From: Candidatus Sumerlaeota bacterium
GTDB lineage: Bacteria > Sumerlaeota > Sumerlaeia > MWCT01
Direction: 5' to 3'
Assembly: GCA_026398545.1 (NCBI GenBank)
Contig: JAPLSR010000205.1
Location: 1-27,529, forward strand
DNA: 27,529 nt
This document shows positions 10,801 to 15,325 of the stretch, piece by piece (the first letter of the stretch is position 1; every line of letters starts with the position of its first letter). The position numbers were made by a program, and so were the translations under genes. The notes below the pieces were generated by a model. It was given only the letters and a program-made list of their open reading frames with translations, was not told the origin of the DNA and ran no database searches.

Positions 10801-11009
10801 AGAATCTCGCCGATGACGTTGCGATAGAGGGAGACCCTGAGGGGGCTCTCATCCTCCCGCCACTGGAGTTCCTCCGTTCTGAGGCTGTCATCACTCGCAT
10901 CAAGTGGATTATGAATCACCGGCACAAATATCTTTTTGGCGAATGCAAATGAGACAATAAGGGTGAAGAGAAGATTCAGAATTAAGAGCCTGCGATAATT
11001 TTTCATCAT
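4812..11009 (-). CDS. Giant exported FG-GAP/VCBS-repeat protein with degenerate matrixin-like domain
   Basis: 2065 aa. Signal peptide 1-24 (KNYRR, then LLILNLLFTLIVSFAFA). Residues about 85-275 follow the layout of a matrixin-type metalloprotease (RCLKRWNDVS, NLISFQEP, GGTILDCDVAFN, then a helix), but the zinc motif HExxHxxGxxH is replaced by RALGEMLGISA (R259, A260, E263, A269; only the Gly survives). Residues about 560-760 look like beta-sandwich. A thrombospondin type 3 calcium repeat occupies 787-821 (DRDGDGILNDLDNCPD...). From 845 to about 1950 there are about 13 FG-GAP/VCBS repeats of the type GDIDNDGDLDIV, one interrupted by an EF-hand/dockerin-like insert (DTNGNGILDPGEDSNYNG). An IPT/TIG domain follows, and the protein ends PGWTLYN. 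The start is MM; AGAGG is better spaced for the second ATG (11006). This is probably a calcium-stabilised surface or extracellular protein in a four-gene operon. Its ligand is unknown. Confidence 0.9.
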   Translation of the reverse strand: MMKNYRRLLILNLLFTLIVSFAFAKKIFVPVIHNPLDASDDSLRTEELQWREDESPLRVSLYRNVIGEILLPANNLQNVSDDNIYLAHNRCLKRWNDVSLGGISMSFEFNEVAYYSDFLAGINPALPFGPTQVAFDRFNLISFQEPNETVAAGVNYAVYYFYFTVDIDLRDYINLPNLGNGVIYNPTTGAIDLDLNGDGIMDVALPRQKYEGGTILDCDVAFNPIYTGYYLPPKDPGSLTPEQQADYFGRTDIESEFMRALGEMLGISAIPLNLPVMGDWTSGGQYASNPWGKRNLTLADRMLGIMQYSSVSPYRKDNRQPNETGPFGGVGGIRGSVVDGIGYYTTSMQVTTLIIPDIPVFAGVPRNDFYIGADAVFSDRGIIDLLYCTYTGLNVEIPNGNNAPGSILNSEYLFIGLEPRDDYAVYIEPSTARSYLPQYQQYLPAIPAYPAEFYGGANPPTPGDGTAQDINVSGDNLFSSNYIEVAENEFGQFTAGVRDGPALLYGHPAPATSFSSVRIVKQGIQKDFTNAFQPFGVQSKPIEINDIANTSTGTWVLDNTIQLTESLAIVGFGGPNTRLDDLKIRFILKNISSEPVDVGVRIMLDTLLGTRDDAPFVINGERVRNERLYTGATLPNVYEVYDHLEFPTVLALGTLISPAVTRPWKLVTAWWPSIVATQFDYEPTGAFFSGPNAFTQDSAIAIFFGMKTLAPGESVTWSTLYGFLRAERIPESGVPYINLITATHTVYDDNAYISEPVPVIADIVTANITIITNVGTAPGGAAGASTDRDGDGILNDLDNCPDVANPDQLDSNGNGIGDACDTNVAILEDTSPKKGGNTLPVDVLYSLGAAAGDIDNDGDLDIVLANGVINDQAPNSLCNRILINHTNDPDPAKQGFYFTDVTFGADGIPETSDDRLPFIGSLVATYDVKLADFNGDGYLDIFFSNFASGTGGSGAQNQLLINIDVDGDGIPDGFFADETSIRLPGILGFPPYLYVDMSTHSDVGDIDSDGDIDIVVANQDLFTDLLGTNGIDPPYAAETTSYPLGPLMFSERILINHLNDRNPAKRGFYFTDETLGSDGLFGGNTLDEYDRLPPLLPDHPITTPGPANDETDFSETNQVVLAPIFSDNALDIYVVNWCEIPHLYRYNGYDLVYDNVDVDGDGLPDGYFECVNYAVDDFFITTNRNTQQEPLWIGRPDSYPHQLPSPPPPDGNWIPEIRTNAQGAVVMDFNNSGWRQIIAVRASGENETPPARATYFDPINPPPLEYPGAMRVRWGGIVGGTALDYTPLFIRLYSHRRNLVDYVALDGTTKQAVPDLTGRRRAICAGDLNLDGCLDLFICNDATGGDLGNIGPPTFNQVLQNDTFGIFTDVTSSAFGANPATNRAIYAIMADFDNDGDPDVFVCTYGEQKELFTNRIINAPPDLLSNTDVPLFIDKTAQFLPAYFTATANPPYVFGYASASLNCDFGDINGDGRLDLVVANGGIQTVSGDYTPIYFNRGEPLNQGIYVFTPSGSQFPAPRVLQNLNTVFLETTSEPVFDAKYFDFDNDGDLDLFLSCAGTRNRLYMNVDMNTYSYNSVPDNNGLGDGFFFDVTDINLPNFPVPKPGENSRKCAIADVNHDGLLDIVVANGYENAGAPNVLLLNTRFPGLNSKPGKFIAPSPWVFMPDGTPADVYDDSMQPVIADFNGDGNLDIFFTNRRATIPNKPPKFVEQCRLLFGDGTGRFTDVTATNLPVIIADVQGAVSADFDRKGDWTEDTNGNGILDPGEDSNYNGNLDWVDTNGDGQFTPHYDIFLVVRGGQNIYLANDGAGKFTDETSSRIPIVINDSFGVDAGDIDLDGDIDIVVANQALPTERSIQLLLNDGTGRFIDASYEVPNPISVKFYNGSYDFNNNSRGVKLADIDGDGDLDMFICNLGTTNVFPLCGGLNYVFTNRLIGDGFNSRMVQKVRTPGNPIISTVFPPSGKQGTSKITVHISGANFEQGCNLDFGQGISIVGEPTVLSPTIIEVTISIAMNAPVGARTISITNPGGQRSISKAGAFCVTTDALPKPPIPDKRSATKPGWTLYN

Positions 11010-11054
11010 ACCTCTCGCTCTCTATGCTGAAGTGAGAAAAACCCGGCTTTCCGG

Positions 11055-11936
11055 TTATTTCAATTCTTTTATCACCTCTGCCTTAAACTCATTTAGACCT
11101 TTCTGGGATGGGAGGTCAAGTGAGGATAAGGTGTCCTTTGAATATTGGGGTGAGGCGGACTTTGCATCCATTTTCCCCATGGATGTCTTTAACCGACCGG
11201 CTGTCAGGAGGGGGTTCTTTGTCAAAGGTGTGGTAAATGTCGCCGCCTTCTCCGCCTTTGTGGGCTCTCCCTCCTTGGATATCCGCATCTTTTCAAACTC
11301 AGCCGCCACGGCGCAGAGTTTCTCCATCTCCCTTTTATCAAGGATGCGGGCATTTTGCACACCGAGACAGACCGCCTTTTCCTCGCCGGTTTTCGGGTCA
11401 TTCAGTATGGTGAATTTTCCCTGCGCCCACCCCACAACGCGCATGGAAATGGCGAGTTTTGACTGGGCATCTGTGGATGGTGCCCGTGTTCCACTCTTTC
11501 CCTTTGGTTTTTCCAGAAACAGGACAACCCTTTCCCCTTCAAAGAAGCGTGGTTCGCCATCTGCGTGCATTGCAATGGGAAGGGGTTGAATGACATCGCC
11601 CCCCATCTGGGTCAGCTCAAAAGAGGGACCCATGTCGCCCTTCCAGTATTCCTTTGCTTTGATTTGTAAGGTAGTTTCAATATGCTTGTCCACCCAGCGG
11701 GACTCCATCTTTTCCACCTGTCCCACGGCGATGACATCCGCCAATTTGGTCATCTCAGGCATTGTAAATTTCTGGATGGAGCTCCCGTGCGCTGTAAAAG
11801 GGATGAGGATGGCACAGAAGGCAAGTGAGTAACTGAAGAATCGGAGAATCGGAGAAATGGGGAAGCGGGGGATAAGGAGTATCTGGATTCTCAAGGAGTT
11901 TCCACCTACATTAAAACTTCGGCGGATCTTCGACAT
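11055..11936 (-). CDS. Exported protein of unknown function (LADVIAVG-type domain)
   Basis: 293 aa. GGAGG lies 9 bases before the ATG. A long N-region is followed by the hydrophobic stretch FFSYSLAFCAILIPFTAHG and a likely cleavage near HGSS (about residue 52), so it is probably exported. The segment LADVIAVGQVEKMESRWVDK through GERVVLFLEK (about 65-145) resembles a domain I recall in uncharacterised exported proteins encoded beside matrixin-like or VCBS proteins (pattern: ADVI-VG-V, a short beta sandwich, then GE-VVLFL). I know no established name or activity for it. The C-terminal 100 residues are charged and rich in Lys, Ala and Thr, probably flexible. It sits 19 bases after the pseudopilin gene and 45 bases before the VCBS gene, all on the minus strand, consistent with co-transcription and a shared extracellular role. 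A small 8-bp tandem repeat lies within the signal-peptide codons. Confidence 0.8.
   Translation of the reverse strand: MSKIRRSFNVGGNSLRIQILLIPRFPISPILRFFSYSLAFCAILIPFTAHGSSIQKFTMPEMTKLADVIAVGQVEKMESRWVDKHIETTLQIKAKEYWKGDMGPSFELTQMGGDVIQPLPIAMHADGEPRFFEGERVVLFLEKPKGKSGTRAPSTDAQSKLAISMRVVGWAQGKFTILNDPKTGEEKAVCLGVQNARILDKREMEKLCAVAAEFEKMRISKEGEPTKAEKAATFTTPLTKNPLLTAGRLKTSMGKMDAKSASPQYSKDTLSSLDLPSQKGLNEFKAEVIKELK
11838..11853. repeat. Two tandem 8-bp units GAATCGGA inside a signal-peptide coding region
   Basis: GAATCGGA GAATCGGA is followed by the degenerate GAAATGGGG. On the minus strand it encodes part of PISPILRFFS in the N-region of the 293-aa exported protein. The length (16) is not a multiple of 3, so gain or loss of one unit would shift the frame. 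Confidence 0.6.
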
Positions 11937-11955
11937 GATTTACAACCTCCGGTAT

Positions 11956-12585
11956 TTATTTTCCAATAATCGCCTGAGCGAAACTTGCATTTCCCTGCAG
12001 GCGGTAGACATTGCCTGAGCTGATAGTTCCGTTATTGGGGTCATATTCCTGGATAATGCTGAATGCCACAGCGGGCGCCTGGGATGGATAACCACCGGGA
12101 TTGCCGGTTTGTGAGACGCCGATGTATCCATCCGGACCCACTGAGAGGAGTAGCCATAACTTTACCCCGGCATCCTCCTTGCCCTGGGTCTGACTGGCAA
12201 GGACATTAGTCTGCTCTGGGTCGAAATAATCGATAAGGTTCAGGGGCGATGGCACCTTCAAGTCGAAAATATCCTGCGGGACTCTTGTCATGTATGCCAA
12301 CGGTGTTGTTAGGACGTGCAGGTCATCCATCTTTGTGGATAAAAGGGGCGCATATGCCCCTCCTTGCCAGTTTGGATTCCGGCGATGGGGATAGTTGTTG
12401 TGGTCTATGGCGTAAACCTCCAGCGCTGTGGTCATTGCCGCCATGTCCGCCCTGACCCGTGAGACCTTGGCGCGTGTTTGCGCCTCGAGGAAGTTTGGCA
12501 CGGCGATAGAGGAGAGTATGGAGATGATAGCCACGACTATCAACAGTTCAATCAGGGTAAAGGCATCTGGAGAAAACTGATGCAA
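11956..12585 (-). CDS. Prepilin-like (type II/IV pseudopilin) protein, TTG start
   Basis: 209 aa. The N-terminus MHQFSPDAFTLIELLIVVAI is the class III prepilin signal: a short polar leader, then F-T-L-I-E with the conserved Glu at +5 and a hydrophobic helix, the substrate of prepilin peptidase PilD. The residue before the cleaved Phe is Ala instead of the usual Gly. The helix runs through SSIAVPNFLEAQTRAKVSRVRADM, then a major-pseudopilin-like body (YAIDHNNYPHR, LTTPLAYMTRVPQD, LLLSVGPDGYIG). The start is TTG (12585-12583), supported by GGGAG 7 bases upstream and by the leader length. It is the first gene of the minus-strand operon, ahead of three exported proteins, so it may belong to a type II-like secretion or pilus apparatus whose core genes are not in this window. 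I see no ATPase or secretin here. Whether it is a GspG-type or a minor pilin cannot be settled. Confidence 0.9.
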   Translation of the reverse strand: MHQFSPDAFTLIELLIVVAIISILSSIAVPNFLEAQTRAKVSRVRADMAAMTTALEVYAIDHNNYPHRRNPNWQGGAYAPLLSTKMDDLHVLTTPLAYMTRVPQDIFDLKVPSPLNLIDYFDPEQTNVLASQTQGKEDAGVKLWLLLSVGPDGYIGVSQTGNPGGYPSQAPAVAFSIIQEYDPNNGTISSGNVYRLQGNASFAQAIIGK

Positions 12586-12592
12586 AATTCCA

Positions 12593-12597
12593 CTCCC
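12593..12597 (-). promoter_or_regulatory. Ribosome binding site deciding the TTG start of the pseudopilin
   Basis: Minus strand GGGAG, 7 bases (TGGAATT) before TTG at 12585. No ATG in frame lies between it and the conserved FTLIE motif, so this site supports TTG initiation. Confidence 0.65.
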
Positions 12598-12683
12598 AAT
12601 TTTTTCAGCGCCTGTTCAGATACGCTGAAATGTTTTATACGTAAATTCTAACTAATCAAGTGAAAATATGGGCGGATAGTGGT

Positions 12684-12695
12684 GTTTCGTCAAGT
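12684..12695 (-). promoter_or_regulatory. ACTTGACGAAAC motif upstream of the pseudopilin operon (possible -35 region)
   Basis: Minus strand ACTTGACGAAAC ends 98 bases before the pseudopilin start codon. The same 12 bases occur 98 bases before the start of the PAS-array gene (24140-24151). TTGACG could be a -35 box; with a 17-base spacer the -10 would be CATATT here, which is mediocre. The rest of 12586-12854 is AT-rich divergent promoter DNA without a convincing gene. Confidence 0.35.
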
Positions 12696-12790
12696 TAAAA
12701 ATACTCACCTCACAGGGGCGGATTGGAACTGCATAAGGCGGATGCTGATTCACAAATCCTCAAATTTCGCAATTCTCGTTGCGATTGATA

Positions 12791-12821
12791 TTGACAAATG
12801 TCCAATATATGAATTTATAAG
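12791..12821 (+). promoter_or_regulatory. Putative sigma-70-type promoter of the small exported protein gene
   Basis: TTGACA (12791-12796) matches the -35 consensus perfectly. TATAAG (12816-12821) matches 5 of 6 -10 bases but at a long 19-base spacing; TTTATA (12814-12819) has the ideal 17-base spacing but a poorer match. The resulting leader would be about 25-30 bases, ending in a strong Shine-Dalgarno. Confidence 0.5.
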
Positions 12822-12841
12822 CGCGGTTTTTATAAAAAACA

Positions 12842-12849
12842 AGGAGGTG
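12842..12849 (+). promoter_or_regulatory. Strong Shine-Dalgarno AGGAGGTG
   Basis: Full-length match to the 16S anti-Shine-Dalgarno, 5 bases before the ATG at 12855. It is the strongest such site noted in the window and suggests high expression of the small exported protein. Confidence 0.8.
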
Positions 12850-12854
12850 AAAGG

Positions 12855-13334
12855 ATGCTGAAAAAATGTCTATTGGGTCTTTTTGTGGTTCTTCTTTGTG
12901 CAGGATTTGCATTTGCGGATCAGACAGAAAGCCCGCCGAATGGGGACAGTTCAAATGCGAATGGACCCATTGCCTTTAATGAGAAGCTGACTGGCGGACT
13001 GCCGTGGAGCTATCCTTCCGACCCGAATCCTGACGTGGACTACTGGCGATTCTCCGGAACAAATGCGATACAATATACCTTTACCGGCGTTGCCAAGAAT
13101 ACGATGTTGAATTCTCTTTACATTGGTCTTGATATTGAGAATTCAGTTGGAAGCATTTTGAAATCCGAGACGGCGAGTGTGCCAAATCAGACCGTTACTC
13201 TGAACTGGACATGCGGCTCAACCGGCACTTACTATCTTGTTGTTTGGGAGGCGACGGGTTATCAGAACGGCACGGCATATTATGAAGTCACATGTACGCA
13301 GGGTTCCGGCGTTGAGGACTGGAGTCTTTATTAA
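12855..13334 (+). CDS. Small exported protein with PPC-like beta-sandwich
   Basis: 159 aa. Classical signal peptide MLKKCLLGLFVVLLCAGFAFA, cut before DQTES (about residue 21/22). The mature part of about 138 aa has the outline of a bacterial pre-peptidase C-terminal (PPC-like) domain: DVDYWRFSG, YTFTGVAKNT, TVTLNWTCGSTGTYYLVVWE and a final AYYEVTC strand. PPC domains are beta-sandwiches usually attached to secreted peptidases; here the domain stands alone. Two cysteines (CGSTG and EVTC) could pair. The protein ends VEDWSLY, resembling the PGWTLYN end of the giant VCBS protein. It has its own promoter, a very strong ribosome binding site and a strong terminator, and lies divergently from the pseudopilin operon. 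It may be an abundant secreted or surface protein of that system. The function is not known. Confidence 0.85.
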   Translation: MLKKCLLGLFVVLLCAGFAFADQTESPPNGDSSNANGPIAFNEKLTGGLPWSYPSDPNPDVDYWRFSGTNAIQYTFTGVAKNTMLNSLYIGLDIENSVGSILKSETASVPNQTVTLNWTCGSTGTYYLVVWEATGYQNGTAYYEVTCTQGSGVEDWSLY

Positions 13335-13363
13335 TAAGGATTCTCTCTAACTTTTCGAATTTC

Positions 13364-13391
13364 AGGCGGGTTGAAAAAACCCGCCTTTTTT
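13364..13391 (+). terminator. Intrinsic terminator after the PPC-like gene
   Basis: AGGCGGGTT (13364-13372) pairs perfectly with AACCCGCCT (13378-13386) around a GAAAA loop and runs into six T (13386-13391), 30 bases after the stop codon. It separates the small exported protein from rng, and rules out the TTG at 13371 as a start of the next gene because that codon is inside the stem. Confidence 0.93.
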
Positions 13392-13469
13392 ACATTGATT
13401 TCATCCCCCTTCCCGTTTAAAGATTTCCTGATAAAAAGTTACATGAGAGATGAGAGTGAGTATAATTTT

Positions 13470-15182
13470 ATGGAAGAGACATCCATCAGGAAAACGGTTC
13501 TTGTCAATGTTGAGGAAAATGAGATACGTGTGGCATATCTGGAAAATCAGCAGCTTGTGGACTTATTTATAGAGAAGATAGATGACCTGAGTTTAGTGGG
13601 GAATATTTACAAGGGCGTGGTGGAGGATGTGGTGCCCGGTCTGCAGGCGGCATTTGTAGACATCGGTCAGGAACGGCGTGCGTTTCTCCATTATGACGAT
13701 ATTCTTACGGATGCGCTGAAGATTGGCAGGAAGGAGAAGAAGGTAGTGAGCCGACGAGGCTCCGCTCCTGTAAGAAAGCAGGGCGCATCATCAAGTGAGA
13801 AGTGGGATGGGGCGCAACCTCGCTCTGGCGCTGAAGCTATGGAGCGTAAGCGAATCCATAAGGGGCAGACCCTCCTTGTGCAAGTGATAAAGGATGAAAT
13901 CGGGGGGAAGGGACCGCGCGTGACCACCAACATCTCGCTTCCGGGGCGCTATCTGGTGTTTCTCCCTTACCCATCGCAGAGGGGCGGTATTTCCCGCAAG
14001 ATTGAGGATGAAAAGGAGCGCCAGCGCCTCAGGAGGATTCTGGGCGAGATAAAAAATACTCGCCAGAGCTATATTATCCGCACCGCGGGCATGGGAATGG
14101 ATGATGATGCCATCAAGGGCGACATAGGTAATCTCAAGAGCGCCTGGGGAGGCATTCTGAGAAAATATCGCCAGCCCGGCCTTCGCAGCCGCTTCAGCGG
14201 AGCAGGCAAGGATGCGCCGCTCCTGCTCTTCAATGACCATGATATCCTTTACAGGATAGTGCGGGACAACATCACAGATGACGTCAATGAGATAATCACG
14301 AATGATGAGAGGGTTTATAAAGACCTGCGCCGGATTCTGAGGCACATGATACCATCCCTTGAGGGGCGGGTGAATCTCTTCAGCCATCCTGTGAACCTGT
14401 TTCAGCAGTATGATGTGGAGAAGAAGATTCAGCGGGCATGTCAGCGCAAGATATGGCTCAAGAGCGGCGGGTATGTGGTCTTTGACGAAACGGAGGCGCT
14501 CACGGCAATAGATGTCAACAGCGGGCGTTTTGTGGGGAAAAAGGACCAGGAGAAAAACACCCTGAAGACAAACCTGGAGGCGGCGAAGATGATTGCCCAG
14601 CAGTTGCGCCTGCGGGATATCGGCGGCATCATCGTCATCGATTTTATTGATATGAGCGAACGGGGGAATCGCGAGGCGGTGGAGCAGGAATTTCTCCGGC
14701 AGACAAGGCAGGACAAGGCGAAAATCTCCACCATACCCATTTCAGAATTCGGTCTTTTACAGGTGACACGGAAACGGGTGCGCATGAGCCTCTGGCACCA
14801 GATTTACAACAGGTGCCCTTACTGCGGCGGCTCGGGGCGGGTGCTTGCGCCTGACCAGATATGGCGGGAGATGAAATATTCAATTCTCAATCTGCTCCAG
14901 AAGACCCCCAGACCGCTTGAAATCACAGTCGTCCTCCACTCCCATACCAAGAACTACATCCAGGAGAAGTTCATAACCACCCTTAAAGATTTTCAAAAAC
15001 ATTATAAAGTCCCCATCATTCTCCTTTCGAGCGAGGACCTGCATGTTGAGGATTTTCAGGTGAGATATGTCCACCCCGACCGCGCCGAGGTGAGAGTTCA
15101 GGAGGATATGCGAAGGGGGGCGGAGGATGATGGAAGCGAACTGCCGTCGGAAACCAGAAGAGGAGCGATTGATGAAGATTAA
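13470..15182 (+). CDS. rng: Ribonuclease E/G family, RNase G-type
   Basis: 570 aa from the ATG at 13470. The frame is open upstream to 13371, but that part crosses a terminator, and homologues begin near METSIRKTVLVNVEENEIRV. RNase E/G cuts single-stranded RNA in 5'-monophosphate-dependent rRNA and mRNA processing. Seen here: an S1 domain beginning VGNIYKGVVEDVVPGLQAAFVDIG, a 5'-sensor/RNase H-like region, the metal site D348-V-N-S and D391 (IVIDFIDM), TNLEAAKMIAQQLRLRDIGG, and the zinc link CPYCGGSG (C449, C452). No long acidic or Arg-rich degradosome tail is present, so RNase G fits better than RNase E. Odd point: two or three repeat-derived insertions break conserved regions, about residues 93-127 in the S1 domain and about 236-250. 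A weak GAG lies 9 bases before the ATG; ATG 13443 is an alternative start. Confidence 0.93.
   Translation: MEETSIRKTVLVNVEENEIRVAYLENQQLVDLFIEKIDDLSLVGNIYKGVVEDVVPGLQAAFVDIGQERRAFLHYDDILTDALKIGRKEKKVVSRRGSAPVRKQGASSSEKWDGAQPRSGAEAMERKRIHKGQTLLVQVIKDEIGGKGPRVTTNISLPGRYLVFLPYPSQRGGISRKIEDEKERQRLRRILGEIKNTRQSYIIRTAGMGMDDDAIKGDIGNLKSAWGGILRKYRQPGLRSRFSGAGKDAPLLLFNDHDILYRIVRDNITDDVNEIITNDERVYKDLRRILRHMIPSLEGRVNLFSHPVNLFQQYDVEKKIQRACQRKIWLKSGGYVVFDETEALTAIDVNSGRFVGKKDQEKNTLKTNLEAAKMIAQQLRLRDIGGIIVIDFIDMSERGNREAVEQEFLRQTRQDKAKISTIPISEFGLLQVTRKRVRMSLWHQIYNRCPYCGGSGRVLAPDQIWREMKYSILNLLQKTPRPLEITVVLHSHTKNYIQEKFITTLKDFQKHYKVPIILLSSEDLHVEDFQVRYVHPDRAEVRVQEDMRRGAEDDGSELPSETRRGAIDED
13818..13842. repeat. 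Dispersed GC-rich element, variant B, copy in rng
   Basis: On the minus strand, CCATAGCTTCAGCG then CCAGAGCGAGG. It matches the dnaE copy (18250-18274) at 23 of 25 bases, in opposite orientation relative to the gene. Here it is read as PRSGAEAM within a non-conserved insertion of the RNase S1 domain. A 5-bp hairpin GAGCC/GGCTC (13748-13762) lies in the same insertion. Confidence 0.7.
14183..14207. repeat. Degenerate dispersed element inside rng
   Basis: TCGCAGCCGCTTCAGCGGAG then CAGGC matches the 35-base element core (as at 18836-18860) at about 18 of 25 bases. It is translated as part of RQPGLRSRFSGAGKD, which sits as extra residues before the usual P-x-LL-x-(D/E)-x-D segment of RNase E/G. 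Weaker support than the other copies. Confidence 0.4.
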
Positions 15183-15276
15183 AAACCGCGGGGTATTGGG
15201 AATATAGGGAATAGACATCCCGATTGTGATTTTATCTTCATGTCCCTGAATATCTGTCACCTGCGAGCCAAGTCTA

Positions 15277-15291
15277 TCCGCCTGAGGCGGA
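15277..15291. repeat. Short palindrome TCCGCCTGAGGCGGA between rng and dnaE
   Basis: Perfect 6-bp arms around TGA. Same family as 2242-2256, 2324-2338 and 27052-27066. The 143-base rng-dnaE spacer holds nothing else convincing apart from the dnaE ribosome binding site GAGGT, about 7 bases before the ATG. Confidence 0.7.
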
Positions 15292-15325
15292 CTCGCCTGT
15301 GGTTATCATATATACGAGGTAGCCC

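Noticed and set aside
12679..12861. Plus-strand open frame of 60 codons in the divergent intergenic region
   Set aside because: It overlaps the likely promoter and the strong ribosome binding site of the PPC-like gene, has no ribosome binding site of its own, and shows no recognisable protein character.
13461..13466. Perfect TATAAT just upstream of the rng ATG
   Set aside because: It is 3 bases from the start codon with no good -35 at proper spacing; it would give a leaderless message, so it is not called as a promoter.
13371..13469. Upstream extension of the rng frame to a TTG at 13371
   Set aside because: The TTG lies within the stem of the terminator, and the added residues have no counterpart in RNase E/G proteins, which begin near the ATG at 13470.
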